This document shows positions 27,889-36,244 of a stretch of DNA of 64,000 nt, piece by piece; position 1 is the first letter of the stretch; every line of letters begins with the position of its first letter. The notes beneath the pieces were generated by a model that worked only from the letters and a program-made list of their open reading frames with translations, did not search any database and was not told the origin of the DNA. Location of the stretch: the NCBI RefSeq assembly GCF_900199455.1, contig NZ_FZQR01000006.1:310001-374000 (forward strand). The letters are read 5' to 3'. The translations under genes were made by a program, and so were the position numbers. Origin of the DNA: Mesorhizobium carmichaelinearum (GTDB taxonomy: Bacteria; Pseudomonadota; Alphaproteobacteria; Rhizobiales; Rhizobiaceae).

Positions 27889-28665
27889 ATGGCCCATTCC
27901 AAACGCCACGGCGAGATCCTGCGGCTGCTGCAGGAAGAGGGAACCGTCACCATCGCCAGCCTGGCCGACCGGCTGGGTGTTTCGCTCGAAACCGTGCGGC
28001 GCGACGTCAAGCCGCTCACCAATGATGGTTCGGTTCTGAAAATGCATGGCGCCATCGGCCTGCCGTCGATGGTCGGCGAAGCGCCGTTCGAACGGCGCAT
28101 GCGCGAGAATGCCGATGCCAAGCGCATCATTGCCCGCATGGTCGCGGCCACCATCCGCGACGGCGAATCGGTCATGCTCGACACCGGCACCACCACCTCG
28201 TTCCTGGCCCGGGAACTGCTCGGCCACCGGCGGCTGACGGTCGTCACCAATTCTTCCGACATCGCCCGCACGCTGGCCACCATCAACGGCAACAAGGTCT
28301 ACATGGCCGGCGGCGAACTGCGCAGCGATTCCGGCGCTGCCTTCGGCACTTCGGCCATCGAGTTCGTCAGCCGCTTCTCGGTCAGCCATGCCATCATCTC
28401 CACCGGCGCTGTCGATGCGGTGACGGGTGTCATGGATTATGATCTGGAAGAGGCGGAATTCGCCCGCATGGTGCTGTCGCGCGGCCAACGCTCGCTCGTC
28501 ATCACCGACCACACCAAATTCGGCCGCCATGGCCTGGTCCAGGTCTGCGGCTTCGACGGCTTTTCCGAACTCGCCACCGACCGCTCGCCGCCGCACGACA
28601 TAGAAGCGGCGCTGGCGCAGGCCGGCGCGCGGCTCAGCATTGCCGGCGGCGAAGCCGGGTTCTGA
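27889..28665 (+). CDS. DeoR/GlpR-family transcriptional regulator
   Basis: The 258-residue repressor has an N-terminal helix-turn-helix (RHGEILRLLQEEGTVTIASL, then LGVSLETVRRDVKPL) and a C-terminal sugar-phosphate sensor domain with VMLDTGTTTSFLA, VVTNSSDIA, VYMAGGEL and ITDHTKFGR. Members sense phosphorylated metabolites. It is divergent from the phosphotransferase-flavoprotein operon and likely controls it, with the kinase product as the plausible inducer; that is inference. GGGGAAGA precedes the ATG. Confidence 0.9.
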   Translation: MAHSKRHGEILRLLQEEGTVTIASLADRLGVSLETVRRDVKPLTNDGSVLKMHGAIGLPSMVGEAPFERRMRENADAKRIIARMVAATIRDGESVMLDTGTTTSFLARELLGHRRLTVVTNSSDIARTLATINGNKVYMAGGELRSDSGAAFGTSAIEFVSRFSVSHAIISTGAVDAVTGVMDYDLEEAEFARMVLSRGQRSLVITDHTKFGRHGLVQVCGFDGFSELATDRSPPHDIEAALAQAGARLSIAGGEAGF

Positions 28666-28670
28666 GCCTG

Positions 28671-28687
28671 CCACCAGCGCCTGGTGG
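28671..28687. terminator. Short hairpin between convergent DeoR and histidine kinase genes
   Basis: A perfect 7-bp stem, CCACCAG (28671-28677) with CTGGTGG (28681-28687), lies in the 64-base gap between the two converging genes. It lacks a T-run, so it is at best a weak or bidirectional terminator. Confidence 0.35.
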
Positions 28688-28729
28688 GCGAAGGCGATGT
28701 TGTGCATCGATCGCCGCCTGCGGCCATGC

Positions 28730-30091
28730 CTACGCGGGCACGGCGCGAAAACTCATCCTGAAGCAGGCGCCGCTCGGCTTGCTGTCGAAAATCTCGATAC
28801 GACCGCCATGCAGTTGCATGATTTCCTGCACGAGGTTGAGGCCGAGCCCGGCGCCGTGATCTTGCGGGCGCAGCCGATAGAAGGGCTCGAAGATGCGTTC
28901 GCGCTCGGCTGGCGGCACGCCGTCGCCTTCGTCCCTTACCTCGATGATTGCGGGCGCCGCAACGCTGACTGTGATCTTGCCCGCGCGGCCGCCATGCTCG
29001 ATGGCGTTCTGGACGATGTTGGTCACCGCGCGCTCGATCGCGGTGCGGTCGCCGCTGGCGAAAACCGTTTCCCGTTCCGGCTCGAACGACATTTCATACC
29101 CGGCGGAGAACGCCATCGGCGCGAGATCGACGATGACGCCACGCGCGATCGCCACGAGATCGACTTTCTCGAAAGGCGAGGTCTGCCGGTCGAGGCGTTG
29201 CAGGTCGAGCAACTGGTCGGTCAGCGTCGACAGCCGCGCTGCGTCCTGCAGCAGCCGGGCCCGCTCCGGTGTCGCCGGCAGCGAGGCCAGCCGCGTGTTG
29301 AGGATGGCGACCGGTGTCCTCAATTCATGAGCGGCGTCGGTCAGGAAGCGCTTGTGGCGCTCGTAGCCCTTGTCGAGCCGCGCAAGGGCGGCGTTCACCG
29401 CCTTGACCAGCGGCGTCACCTCCATCGGCACGTCTTTCAGCGGCAGCTGCACGCCGCGCTGGTCGATGTCGATGCGTTCGGCCTCGGCCGCCGCATGGCC
29501 AAGGCCCGACAGCGCGCCGCGCACCACCCAAGGCGTCGCGAACAGTGTGGCCAGCGCCATCAGTCCCGCCAGCGGCAATATGCCTTGCAGGAAGAATTGC
29601 GGCGCCTGTCCGAGCAGGCGCAGCAGCGAAAGCCCGCCCTTGGTGCCGGTGAAGATCTGGACGTTGCCGGCTTCCGTTTCGGTCCAGCGGATCTTTGCAT
29701 CCGGCGGCGCGCTCTCGCCGATGGAATTGTCGATACGCGCGTCGCTGATAGTGTCCAGCAGCCCCGCGAAAGGCACGAAGAGGGCCGGAACAGTGCCTTC
29801 CTGCAGCCGCTGCCCGTGCTTGTCGCGGATGATGAACCAGAGGCCGGGGACATCCGATCGCAGCTTCGTCAGATCGGAGGTCTCGCGCAGGGTAAGCTTG
29901 CCGCCCGCGTCGCGCGCCACGGCATCCGCCAGCACGTCCATCGTGCCGTCCTCATAGTCGTGCGGAATGAGGCCGGTGGCGAGCAACGCGCCGAGAATGC
30001 CGACAATGATCAGCGTCAGCATCGCGCATTGCAGCAAGGCGATGCGCAGCACCAGGCTCCATTTGAGCGAACGTGGCCGCCTGATGCTCAT
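28730..30091 (-). CDS. Sensor histidine kinase
   Basis: The 453-residue inner-membrane kinase has two hydrophobic segments (about 15-40 and 168-190) enclosing a periplasmic sensor of about 125 residues, then a HAMP-like linker, a dimerisation domain with phospho-acceptor His255 in DAAHELRTPVAIL, and an ATPase with N box NIVQNAIEHGG, G1 VRDEGDGVP and G2 GAGLGLNLVQEI. ATG 30091 follows the response regulator stop by 10 bases, so the pair is one operon. The arrangement resembles QseC/TctE-type kinases. The signal is not known. Confidence 0.9.
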   Translation of the reverse strand: MSIRRPRSLKWSLVLRIALLQCAMLTLIIVGILGALLATGLIPHDYEDGTMDVLADAVARDAGGKLTLRETSDLTKLRSDVPGLWFIIRDKHGQRLQEGTVPALFVPFAGLLDTISDARIDNSIGESAPPDAKIRWTETEAGNVQIFTGTKGGLSLLRLLGQAPQFFLQGILPLAGLMALATLFATPWVVRGALSGLGHAAAEAERIDIDQRGVQLPLKDVPMEVTPLVKAVNAALARLDKGYERHKRFLTDAAHELRTPVAILNTRLASLPATPERARLLQDAARLSTLTDQLLDLQRLDRQTSPFEKVDLVAIARGVIVDLAPMAFSAGYEMSFEPERETVFASGDRTAIERAVTNIVQNAIEHGGRAGKITVSVAAPAIIEVRDEGDGVPPAERERIFEPFYRLRPQDHGAGLGLNLVQEIMQLHGGRIEIFDSKPSGACFRMSFRAVPA

Positions 30092-30101
30092 CGCTCGGCG
30101 C

Positions 30102-30776
30102 TCATGTCGTTTCGCGCAGGAGATAACCGACGCCGCGAATACCATTGATCGTCACGCCGCTGTCCGCATCGGCAAGTTTGCGGCGCAGGCGCGAGACATG
30201 GGTGTCGAGCGCGTTGGACTGGATCTCGTCGTCGAGGCCGAACACCGCTTCCATCAGCGCCTCGCGCTGCACCATACGGCCAGTGCGCCGCATCAGCGCC
30301 TCCAGCACCAGGAGTTCGCGGCGCGGCAGGCTGAGCGGCTCGCCGCGGATCGCCGCCTCGCGATGCCCAACATCGAGCACCAGATGACCGGCGCGGATGA
30401 ATTGCGACTGCAGCGGCGCCGGGCGCCTGAGTAGCGCGCGCAAGCGGGCCAGCAATTCCTCGAAGGCGAACGGCTTTGCCAGATAGTCGTCCGCGCCCAT
30501 GTCCAGCCCATCGACCTTGTCAGATGTGTCTCCCTTGGCCGTCAGCACCAGCACCGGCGTGGTGTTCGCCGCCGAGCGCAATCTCGGCACCAGCGACAGC
30601 CCGTCGCCATCCGGCAACTGGCGGTCGAGCAGGATGGCGTCGTAGCTGTCGACGGCAACGAAGCCCTCCGCCTCAAGCAGGGTGCCGGCGTGATCGACCA
30701 CCATGTCGTGGCGCTTCAGCGCCGCACGCAGCGCCGAGACCATTTCGGGCTCGTCTTCGACCAGCAAGATACGCAT
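30102..30776 (-). CDS. OmpR/PhoB-family response regulator
   Basis: The 224-residue protein has a receiver domain (MRILLVEDEPE, phospho-acceptor Asp51 in DAILLDRQLPDG, Lys in ADDYLAKPF) and a C-terminal winged helix ending in ALDTHVSRLRRKLADADSGV and IRGVGYLL. It is the partner of the kinase just downstream. GGGGAG lies before ATG 30776. A plausible target is the divergent methyltransferase-DedA pair across 286 bases, but no operator can be assigned. Confidence 0.92.
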   Translation of the reverse strand: MRILLVEDEPEMVSALRAALKRHDMVVDHAGTLLEAEGFVAVDSYDAILLDRQLPDGDGLSLVPRLRSAANTTPVLVLTAKGDTSDKVDGLDMGADDYLAKPFAFEELLARLRALLRRPAPLQSQFIRAGHLVLDVGHREAAIRGEPLSLPRRELLVLEALMRRTGRMVQREALMEAVFGLDDEIQSNALDTHVSRLRRKLADADSGVTINGIRGVGYLLRETT

Positions 30777-31062
30777 CCACACTCCCCGGCAACCATCACT
30801 GCATCGGGCGCTACCGCGCCAACATTGCGTAGACATGGCAGAGCCGAATGGCCTGCGGCCGGCAAGTTCTTTCTTTGCGCCAGCGCTATTGCGCAATGTC
30901 TATGCAATCCAGCCACGGCAAACAGCGCCGGTCGGCAGGAACCGCCCATGCCGGCGTCAAGGCGTCGGGCCCGACTATGCAACAGGTTCGGGTCCGACGC
31001 TGAAACGAAATCAAGCGGCCACCACCTAGTTGGCGTGCCGTTGTCCGGGATTGAGGTTGGAT

Positions 31063-31662
31063 ATGCCTGCACATGATGCCCTGTCTTTTCTCATGGCGTG
31101 GACCGTTGCGCCGTTCAGGGTCGGCTCCGTCACGCCGTCCAGTTCCAGCCTGGCGACCTTGATGACGCGCGACATCGGTCCGGAGACAGGCCCCGTGCTA
31201 GAGCTCGGTCCAGGAACCGGCCCTTTCACACGGGCGCTGCTGTCACGCGGGGTGCGGGAGGAGGATCTGACGCTGATCGAATCCGATCCAGATTTCGCGG
31301 CACTTCTCAAGCGGCGCTTTCCCGCTGCCCGGATCTTCGAAATGGATGCCGTCGGGCTGCGCCATCTGTCGCTCTTCCACGGGCCGGTGGTCGGCGCTGC
31401 CGTCAGCGGTTTGCCGTTCCGCCTGATTTCACCGCGCAAGACGCTTGCCATTCTGGAAGGCGTTTTCGCAAACCTTTGTTCCGGCGGGGCGCTCTATCAA
31501 TTCACGCTCGGCCGCCGCTGCCCGTTCGACCAGTCGCTGCTTGACCGGCTCGATCTCGAGGTGACGCGGGTCGGCCATACATTTCGCAATTTCCCGCCGG
31601 CGACGGTCTATCGCGTCGCCAGGATCAAGACGCTGGGAACATATGATTGGCGCTTCGCATGA
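31063..31662 (+). CDS. PmtA-like phospholipid N-methyltransferase
   Basis: The 199-residue SAM-dependent methyltransferase opens with SFLMAWTVAPFRVGSVTPSS and motif I VLELGPGTGPFTRALLSRGV, then LTLIESDPDFAALLKRRFP and AVVSGLP-like VGAAVSGLPF. This is the layout of Rhodobacter/Sinorhizobium PmtA, which methylates phosphatidylethanolamine toward phosphatidylcholine. GAGG precedes ATG 31063. It overlaps the DedA gene by 4 bases (ATGA), pointing to joint function at the membrane. A related lipid or rRNA-methylase-like target cannot be ruled out. Confidence 0.75.
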   Translation: MPAHDALSFLMAWTVAPFRVGSVTPSSSSLATLMTRDIGPETGPVLELGPGTGPFTRALLSRGVREEDLTLIESDPDFAALLKRRFPAARIFEMDAVGLRHLSLFHGPVVGAAVSGLPFRLISPRKTLAILEGVFANLCSGGALYQFTLGRRCPFDQSLLDRLDLEVTRVGHTFRNFPPATVYRVARIKTLGTYDWRFA

Positions 31663-32276
31663 CCGGTCCGCTGTCGGCCATTCTCGGCTTCGGCCTGTTC
31701 GGCGTTTTCTGCCTCGCCTTCACCGAGAAGATCCTGCCGATCCCGCCCTCGCATGTGCTGCTGCTGTTCCTCGGTATGACGGCGGCGCCTGACAGCACTA
31801 CACTCCTGATCCTGCTGGTGGTGACGACTCTCGCCTCCTTCGCCGGCTGCCTTGTCTGGTACGGGGTTGGTTGCCGGATCGGATTTGATCGTGCCGACAG
31901 GCTGATCGAACGGGTCGGCAGATATGTCTTCCTGCGCCCCGCAACCTATCGCAAACTCGGCCAGGTCTATCGCCGCAATCATGTGCGGGTGTCGCTGCTG
32001 GCGCAGTTCATCCCGACGGTGCGCAATTATTTGCCGATCGCGGCCGGCGCGCTTTGTCTGCCGGCTCTGCCCTTCGCGATCGCGACGCTGCTCGGCGCCA
32101 CCATCTGGAATGCAGGCTTCCTCCTGACCGGCTATCTCTTGCGCGGCAGCGGCCAGGATTCCTTCACGGTGGGTTTGCGCATCATCGTCATCGTCGTGGC
32201 GCTGGAGACGGCCTTCATGCTGGCGTTGCGCTATGGCCCCGCATGGCGGCGCCGCATCAAGCTGGTGCGCGGCTGA
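31659..32276 (+). CDS. DedA-family membrane protein
   Basis: The 205-residue protein has the SNARE-associated/DedA domain: an N-terminal helix, EKILPIPPSHVLLLFLGM (re-entrant segment with acidic residue), GCRIGFDRADRLIERVGRYV, RRNHVRVSLLAQFIPTVRNY with the conserved Arg, and further helices. DedA proteins move lipid carriers or phospholipids between leaflets. It begins within the stop of the PmtA-like gene, so the two are cotranslated. Confidence 0.85.
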   Translation: MTGPLSAILGFGLFGVFCLAFTEKILPIPPSHVLLLFLGMTAAPDSTTLLILLVVTTLASFAGCLVWYGVGCRIGFDRADRLIERVGRYVFLRPATYRKLGQVYRRNHVRVSLLAQFIPTVRNYLPIAAGALCLPALPFAIATLLGATIWNAGFLLTGYLLRGSGQDSFTVGLRIIVIVVALETAFMLALRYGPAWRRRIKLVRG

Positions 32277-32352
32277 ACGCACGGCTCTCGAGCCATGGGA
32301 TAAGCTCCGCCATCGGCTTTCCTTCACTCGGCTGCCGGTGTTTAGTCCGGCC

Positions 32353-33258
32353 ATGGCCTTCACCATCCGCCAGTTGCAGTTCTTCATCGCCGTCGCCGAG
32401 CAAGGCACGGTGTCGGGCGCGGCACAAAACCTCTCCATCTCGCAATCGTCCGTCACCGAAGCGATCAAGGAACTCGAAAGCGATCTCGGCGTCGAACTGT
32501 TCGAGCGCCATCCGCGCGGCCTCAACATCACCCACAAGGGCCACCAGTTCCTGCGCCACGCGACCAAGATCCTCGCCGACGTCTCCGACGCCCGCCGTTC
32601 TTTTTCCGGCGAACAGGCGGTGGCGGGAGGGCGGCTGCAGCTTGGCGTCACCTCGCTGGTCGCCGGCTATGTGCTGTCGGATCTGCTCTCCCGCTACCGC
32701 CGCGCCTATCCCGGTGTCGAGGTCTCGGCCATCGAGGACAATGGCGACTACCTCGAACATCTGCTGATCGGCGGCAAGCTGGACATCGCCGTCATGGTCA
32801 CCTCCAATTTGCGCGACCGCACGGCGCTGCAATCGGAAATCCTTGAAGTCTCGGCCTATCGCTTGTGGCTGCCGCTCGGCCATCCGCTCGCCAGCGCCGA
32901 CATCATCAGCATTGGCGATATTGCTGGCGAACCGTTGATCATGCTGACCGTCGACGAAATCGAGGAGAACACCGGCAAGTTGCTGACGGCTATCGGCGCC
33001 AAGCCGCATGTCGCCTTCCGCACCCGTTCCGTCGAAGCCGTGCGCAGCCTGGTCGCCACCGGCGCCGGCGTGGCGCTGCTGCCCGACCTCGTCTACCGGC
33101 CTTGGTCGCTGGAAGGCGACCGCATCGAGTCGCGCGATATTTCCGGCTCTCTCCCCGTCGTCCAGGTCGGCATGGTCTGGCGGCGCGGCTCCGGCCTGCC
33201 GCAGGCGGCGCGCGATTTCATCGGGCTTGCCCAGTCGCAGCGGACGGTCCGTCGCTAG
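32353..33258 (+). CDS. LysR-family transcriptional regulator
   Basis: The 301-residue protein has an N-terminal winged helix (MAFTIRQLQFFIAVAEQGTV, then AQNLSISQSSVTEAIKELES) and a periplasmic-binding-like effector domain (LQLGVTSLVAGYVLSDLLSR and further). ATG 32353 matches the normal family N terminus; longer in-frame starts run through the DedA end. It follows DedA by 76 bases and ends overlapping the convergent MerR-type gene by 4 bases. The target is not evident, as no divergent gene is present. Confidence 0.9.
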   Translation: MAFTIRQLQFFIAVAEQGTVSGAAQNLSISQSSVTEAIKELESDLGVELFERHPRGLNITHKGHQFLRHATKILADVSDARRSFSGEQAVAGGRLQLGVTSLVAGYVLSDLLSRYRRAYPGVEVSAIEDNGDYLEHLLIGGKLDIAVMVTSNLRDRTALQSEILEVSAYRLWLPLGHPLASADIISIGDIAGEPLIMLTVDEIEENTGKLLTAIGAKPHVAFRTRSVEAVRSLVATGAGVALLPDLVYRPWSLEGDRIESRDISGSLPVVQVGMVWRRGSGLPQAARDFIGLAQSQRTVRR

Positions 33259-33746
33259 TGTGGCTGCTCCAGGCTGGCGTGGCCAGTCCTGCGCTTGCGC
33301 CTCTTGACGGAAACCGCCTCCGCCTTGAACGGCCCTATCGGGGCAACCTCGAAGCGGCCGGCGCCGGCAAGCCTGACGGCGCGGCGGAACGCAGGGCACT
33401 CCATCGGCCGGGCGGCCGGACATCGGGCGGCGTGACGCAAAGCCTCTCGGATCGCCGTCAGGCGTTGGATGATTTGGTCCAGTTCCTTCGCCTTGGCATC
33501 CAGGCGCCCTCGATCCATTTTCGGCAGGCTGTCGGGCGTCAGCATCGAGGAAATCTCGTCCAGTGCGAATCCACCAGCGCGTCCGAGCGCGATCAAGGCG
33601 AGCCGGTCCAGGACGGTAGGGTCGAACAGGCGGCGTTGGCCGCGACGGCCGATCGAGGCGACGAGGCCCTTCTCCTCGTAGTAGCGAAGTGTCGAGGCGG
33701 GCACGCCGGTGCGGCGCGACACTTCGGCAATGTCCATATCTTTCAT
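33255..33746 (-). CDS. MerR-family transcriptional regulator with CP-x6-CP motif
   Basis: The 163-residue regulator has an N-terminal MerR winged helix (DIAEVSRRTGVPASTLRYYE near residues 5-24), a second DNA-binding part (IGRRGQRRLFDP), and a dimerisation helix (about 80-105). After this helix lies CPAARPMECP, with Cys109 and Cys117 separated by seven residues, the same spacing as in the copper sensor CueR (CPGDDSADCP). This could bind metal or react with thiol-active agents, but the CueR likeness is limited to this loop. It is divergent from the methyltransferase gene, and a MerR-type promoter lies between them. Confidence 0.85.
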   Translation of the reverse strand: MKDMDIAEVSRRTGVPASTLRYYEEKGLVASIGRRGQRRLFDPTVLDRLALIALGRAGGFALDEISSMLTPDSLPKMDRGRLDAKAKELDQIIQRLTAIREALRHAARCPAARPMECPAFRRAVRLAGAGRFEVAPIGPFKAEAVSVKRRKRRTGHASLEQPH

Positions 33747-33748
33747 GC

Positions 33749-33779
33749 TTGACCTCAAGTCGGCTTGAACTCGTAGAGT
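33749..33779 (+). promoter_or_regulatory. MerR-type promoter with 19-bp spacer and operator dyad
   Basis: Reading toward the methyltransferase, a -35 box TTGACC (33749-33754) and a -10 box TAGAGT (33774-33779) are separated by 19 bases. The spacer region contains the dyad TCAAG-TCGG-CTTGA (33755-33768). An over-long 19-bp spacer with a central dyad is the hallmark of promoters activated by MerR-family proteins; CTCAAG...CTTGA resembles SoxR sites. The start codon of the target gene is 43 bases downstream, and the dyad also overlaps the regulator's own 5' region. Confidence 0.7.
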
Positions 33780-33822
33780 GCTCGCGACGATCGGTGAGAG
33801 CAACACGAAAGCGAGGTCCGCT

Positions 33823-34668
33823 ATGCCGCAATCCGCGCAGCCAAACACACGCCAAGCCGCGCTCTGGAACGATGCCAGCGGAAAGGCCTGGGTCGAGATG
33901 CAGCCGATCCTCGACGAGATACTGGCGCCGTTCGAGCGACTGGTGGTCGATGCAGGCTATCCCGGGGAAGGGAGCAATGTCCTGGACATCGGTTGCGGTG
34001 CCGGCGCCACAACTCTGGCGATGGCGCGCCGCGTCGGCAACGACGGAAATTGTCTGGGGCTCGACATTTCGCAGCCGCTTGTCGCCCTGGCGACGGAGCG
34101 CAGGAGGGTGGAAGACCTAGCAAACGCAAGTTTTGAAGTGGGCGACGCCCAGGCATATGCGTTCGAATCCGGGCACTTCGACGCTGTTATCTCGCGCTTC
34201 GGTGTCATGTTCTTCGATGATCCCGTGGCCGCGTTCACCAACATAAGAAAGGCCGCGAGGCGCAGTGGCAAACTCGCCTTTGTTGCCTGGCGCGGTCCGC
34301 TCGAGAATGATTTCATGACGACCGCCGCGCGAGCGGCTGCGCCTTTCCTGCCGCCCGCACCAGCGCCAGACCCCGATGCGCCGGGTCAGTTTGCCTTTGC
34401 CGACGGCGCCAAGGTGAAGCGGATCCTGGAAGCGAGCGGTTGGGCTTCAATCGAAGTCGAACGGGCGGACGTCCCGTGTCGGATCGCCCAACGCGATCTG
34501 ATGACGTTTGTCACCCGGCTAGGGCCACTCGGCGCTGCGCTGCGCGAGGTTGACCGGGCGACGGCCGAAAAAATCACGACGGTGTTGCCGGCAGCGTTCG
34601 CGCCTTTCGTTGAGGACGGCGAGGCTCGCTTCAATGCCGCCTGCTGGCTGGTGACGGCGCTTGCTTGA
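33823..34668 (+). CDS. Class I SAM-dependent methyltransferase, putative MerR target
   Basis: The 281-residue protein begins QAALWNDASGKAWVEMQPIL and carries motif I VLDIGCGAGATTLAMA, CLGLDISQPLVALA, and ISRFGVMFFDDPVAAFTNIR. This subgroup (UbiE/Methyltransf_11-like) is often paired with small regulators. GAGG precedes ATG 33823. The promoter just upstream is of MerR type, so the divergent regulator probably controls it. The substrate is unknown; modification of a toxic small molecule is a possible role. Confidence 0.85.
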   Translation: MPQSAQPNTRQAALWNDASGKAWVEMQPILDEILAPFERLVVDAGYPGEGSNVLDIGCGAGATTLAMARRVGNDGNCLGLDISQPLVALATERRRVEDLANASFEVGDAQAYAFESGHFDAVISRFGVMFFDDPVAAFTNIRKAARRSGKLAFVAWRGPLENDFMTTAARAAAPFLPPAPAPDPDAPGQFAFADGAKVKRILEASGWASIEVERADVPCRIAQRDLMTFVTRLGPLGAALREVDRATAEKITTVLPAAFAPFVEDGEARFNAACWLVTALA

Positions 34669-34679
34669 AGCGGTGTCTG

Positions 34680-34700
34680 GATATCGGAAAAACCGATATC
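34680..34700. terminator. Hairpin after the methyltransferase gene
   Basis: A perfect 8-bp stem, GATATCGG (34680-34687) with CCGATATC (34693-34700), has a five-A loop and is followed by GCCTTTCTG. It starts 11 bases after the gene's stop and can act as a weak terminator. The rest of the spacer to 34878 holds no gene and presumably contains the promoter of the ABC operon. Confidence 0.5.
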
Positions 34701-34878
34701 GCCTTTCTGATAAATGAATTTGCGAAACCGGAATTTTCCAAGCACCTTCGGTTTCAGGGACCAAAGCCGCCACCAGAGCGACATCAAGTCCACAGGACGA
34801 ACTGATACGTTTTCAGTCCGCGCGTGATCTGGCGAAAACCGGAGCGGTTTCGGGGTCATCCGCCAAAATGGGAGATCG

Positions 34879-36036
34879 ATGATGAATTCATTCCTGAAGT
34901 CATGCACGGCGCTGACGGTCGCGCTGACCTTCTCCGGTCAGGCCATCGCCCAGGTCAAGGAACTTGGCAAGGGCGAAGGCCAGGTCAACATCGTTGCCTG
35001 GCCGGGCTATATCGAGCGCGGCGAGACCGACAAGGGCTATGACTGGGTCACCGCCTTCGAGAAGGAGAGCGGCTGCAAGGTCAACGTCAAGACCGCCAAC
35101 ACGTCGGACGAGATGGTCTCGCTGATGAACGAGGGCGGCTTCGACCTCGTGACGGCTTCAGGGGATGCCTCGCTGCGCCTCGTCGCCGGCAAGCGCGTGC
35201 AGCCGATCAACACCGATCTCGTCCCGAGCTGGAAGACGGTCGATGACCGGCTCAAGGACGCGCCCTGGTTCACCGTCGACAAGGTGCATTACGGCGTTCC
35301 CTATCAGTGGGGGCCGAACATCCTGATGTACAACACCGAGGTGTTCAAGGAAGCGCCGAAGAGCTGGAACGTCGTCTTCGAGGCGATGAACCTGCCGGAC
35401 GGCAAGTCCAACAAGGGCCGCGTCCAGGCCTATGATGGGCCGATCCACATCGCCGACGCCGCCAATTACCTGATGTTCCACAAGCCGGAACTCGGCATCA
35501 AGGACCCCTACGAGCTGAACGAGGCCCAGTACAAGGCGGCACTCGACCTGCTGCGCGTCCAGCGCACGCTGGTCGGCCGCTATTGGCACGATGCCGCCAT
35601 CCAGGTCGATGATTTCCAGAATGAAGGCGTCGTCGCCTCCGGTTCATGGCCGTATCAGGTCAACACGCTGGTTGCCGCCAAAAAGCCGGTTGCCTCGACC
35701 GTGCCGGAAGAAGGCGTTACCGGCTGGGCCGACACCACCATGATGGAAGCCGACGCGGCGCATCCGAACTGCGCCTATATGTGGCTGGAGCATTCGCTGT
35801 CACCGAAGGTGCAGGGCGATGTCTCGGCTTGGTTCGGATCGCTCCCCGTGGTGCCCGCAGCCTGCAAGGGCAACGAGCTCTTGACCGACGAAGGCTGCAA
35901 GACCAACGGCTACGACAATTTCGACAAGATCAAGTTCTGGAAGACGCCGGTCTCGAAATGCGTCACCCAGAACGACCAGTGCGTGCCTTACTACCGCTGG
36001 GTGTCGGACTATATCGGCGTCATCGGCGGGCGGTGA
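34879..36036 (+). CDS. Polyamine-type ABC transporter, periplasmic binding protein (YdcS-like)
   Basis: The 385-residue protein has a signal peptide (SFLKSCTALTVALTFSGQ, cleavage after AIA near residue 24) and a PotD/PotF-type binding fold with VNIVAWPGYIERG, NTSDEMVSLMNEGGFDLVTA and GVPYQWGPNILMYNTEVF. Four or more cysteines near the C terminus (PAACKG, DEGCKTN, SKCVTQNDQCVP) may form disulfides. It binds a polyamine or related amine in the periplasm. Starts at 34879 and 34882 are both possible with GGAG upstream. The ATPase, two permeases and aldehyde dehydrogenase follow in the order of E. coli ydcSTUV-patD. Confidence 0.88.
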   Translation: MMNSFLKSCTALTVALTFSGQAIAQVKELGKGEGQVNIVAWPGYIERGETDKGYDWVTAFEKESGCKVNVKTANTSDEMVSLMNEGGFDLVTASGDASLRLVAGKRVQPINTDLVPSWKTVDDRLKDAPWFTVDKVHYGVPYQWGPNILMYNTEVFKEAPKSWNVVFEAMNLPDGKSNKGRVQAYDGPIHIADAANYLMFHKPELGIKDPYELNEAQYKAALDLLRVQRTLVGRYWHDAAIQVDDFQNEGVVASGSWPYQVNTLVAAKKPVASTVPEEGVTGWADTTMMEADAAHPNCAYMWLEHSLSPKVQGDVSAWFGSLPVVPAACKGNELLTDEGCKTNGYDNFDKIKFWKTPVSKCVTQNDQCVPYYRWVSDYIGVIGGR

Positions 36037-36044
36037 TTTCCCTT

Positions 36045-36182
36045 ACCCTCCCCTTGTGGGGAGGGTCGACGCGCAGCGTCGGGGTGGGGGGGCTGCGCGG
36101 CGGTTCGTGCCAGAATCACCCCACCCGCGGCTTCGCCGCGACCTCCCCCATCGAGGGGAGGTGGAGCGGCGCGCGAATTTCG
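36045..36182. repeat. Palindromic spacer between binding protein and ATPase genes
   Basis: A 9-bp perfect hairpin, ACCCTCCCC (36045-36053) with GGGGAGGGT (36058-36066), sits 8 bases after the binding-protein stop. A second set of CCTCCCC/GGGGAGG-type inverted repeats follows near 36141-36162, and the outer parts pair loosely. A stable stem here could partly stop transcription or shield the upstream message, giving more binding protein than transporter. It is of the rhizobial repeat type. Confidence 0.6.
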
Positions 36183-36244
36183 CGATCCTAGCCAGATTTG
36201 TAGCTGAGGATGATTTTGATAAACCGGCAACAGACTGACAGCCC

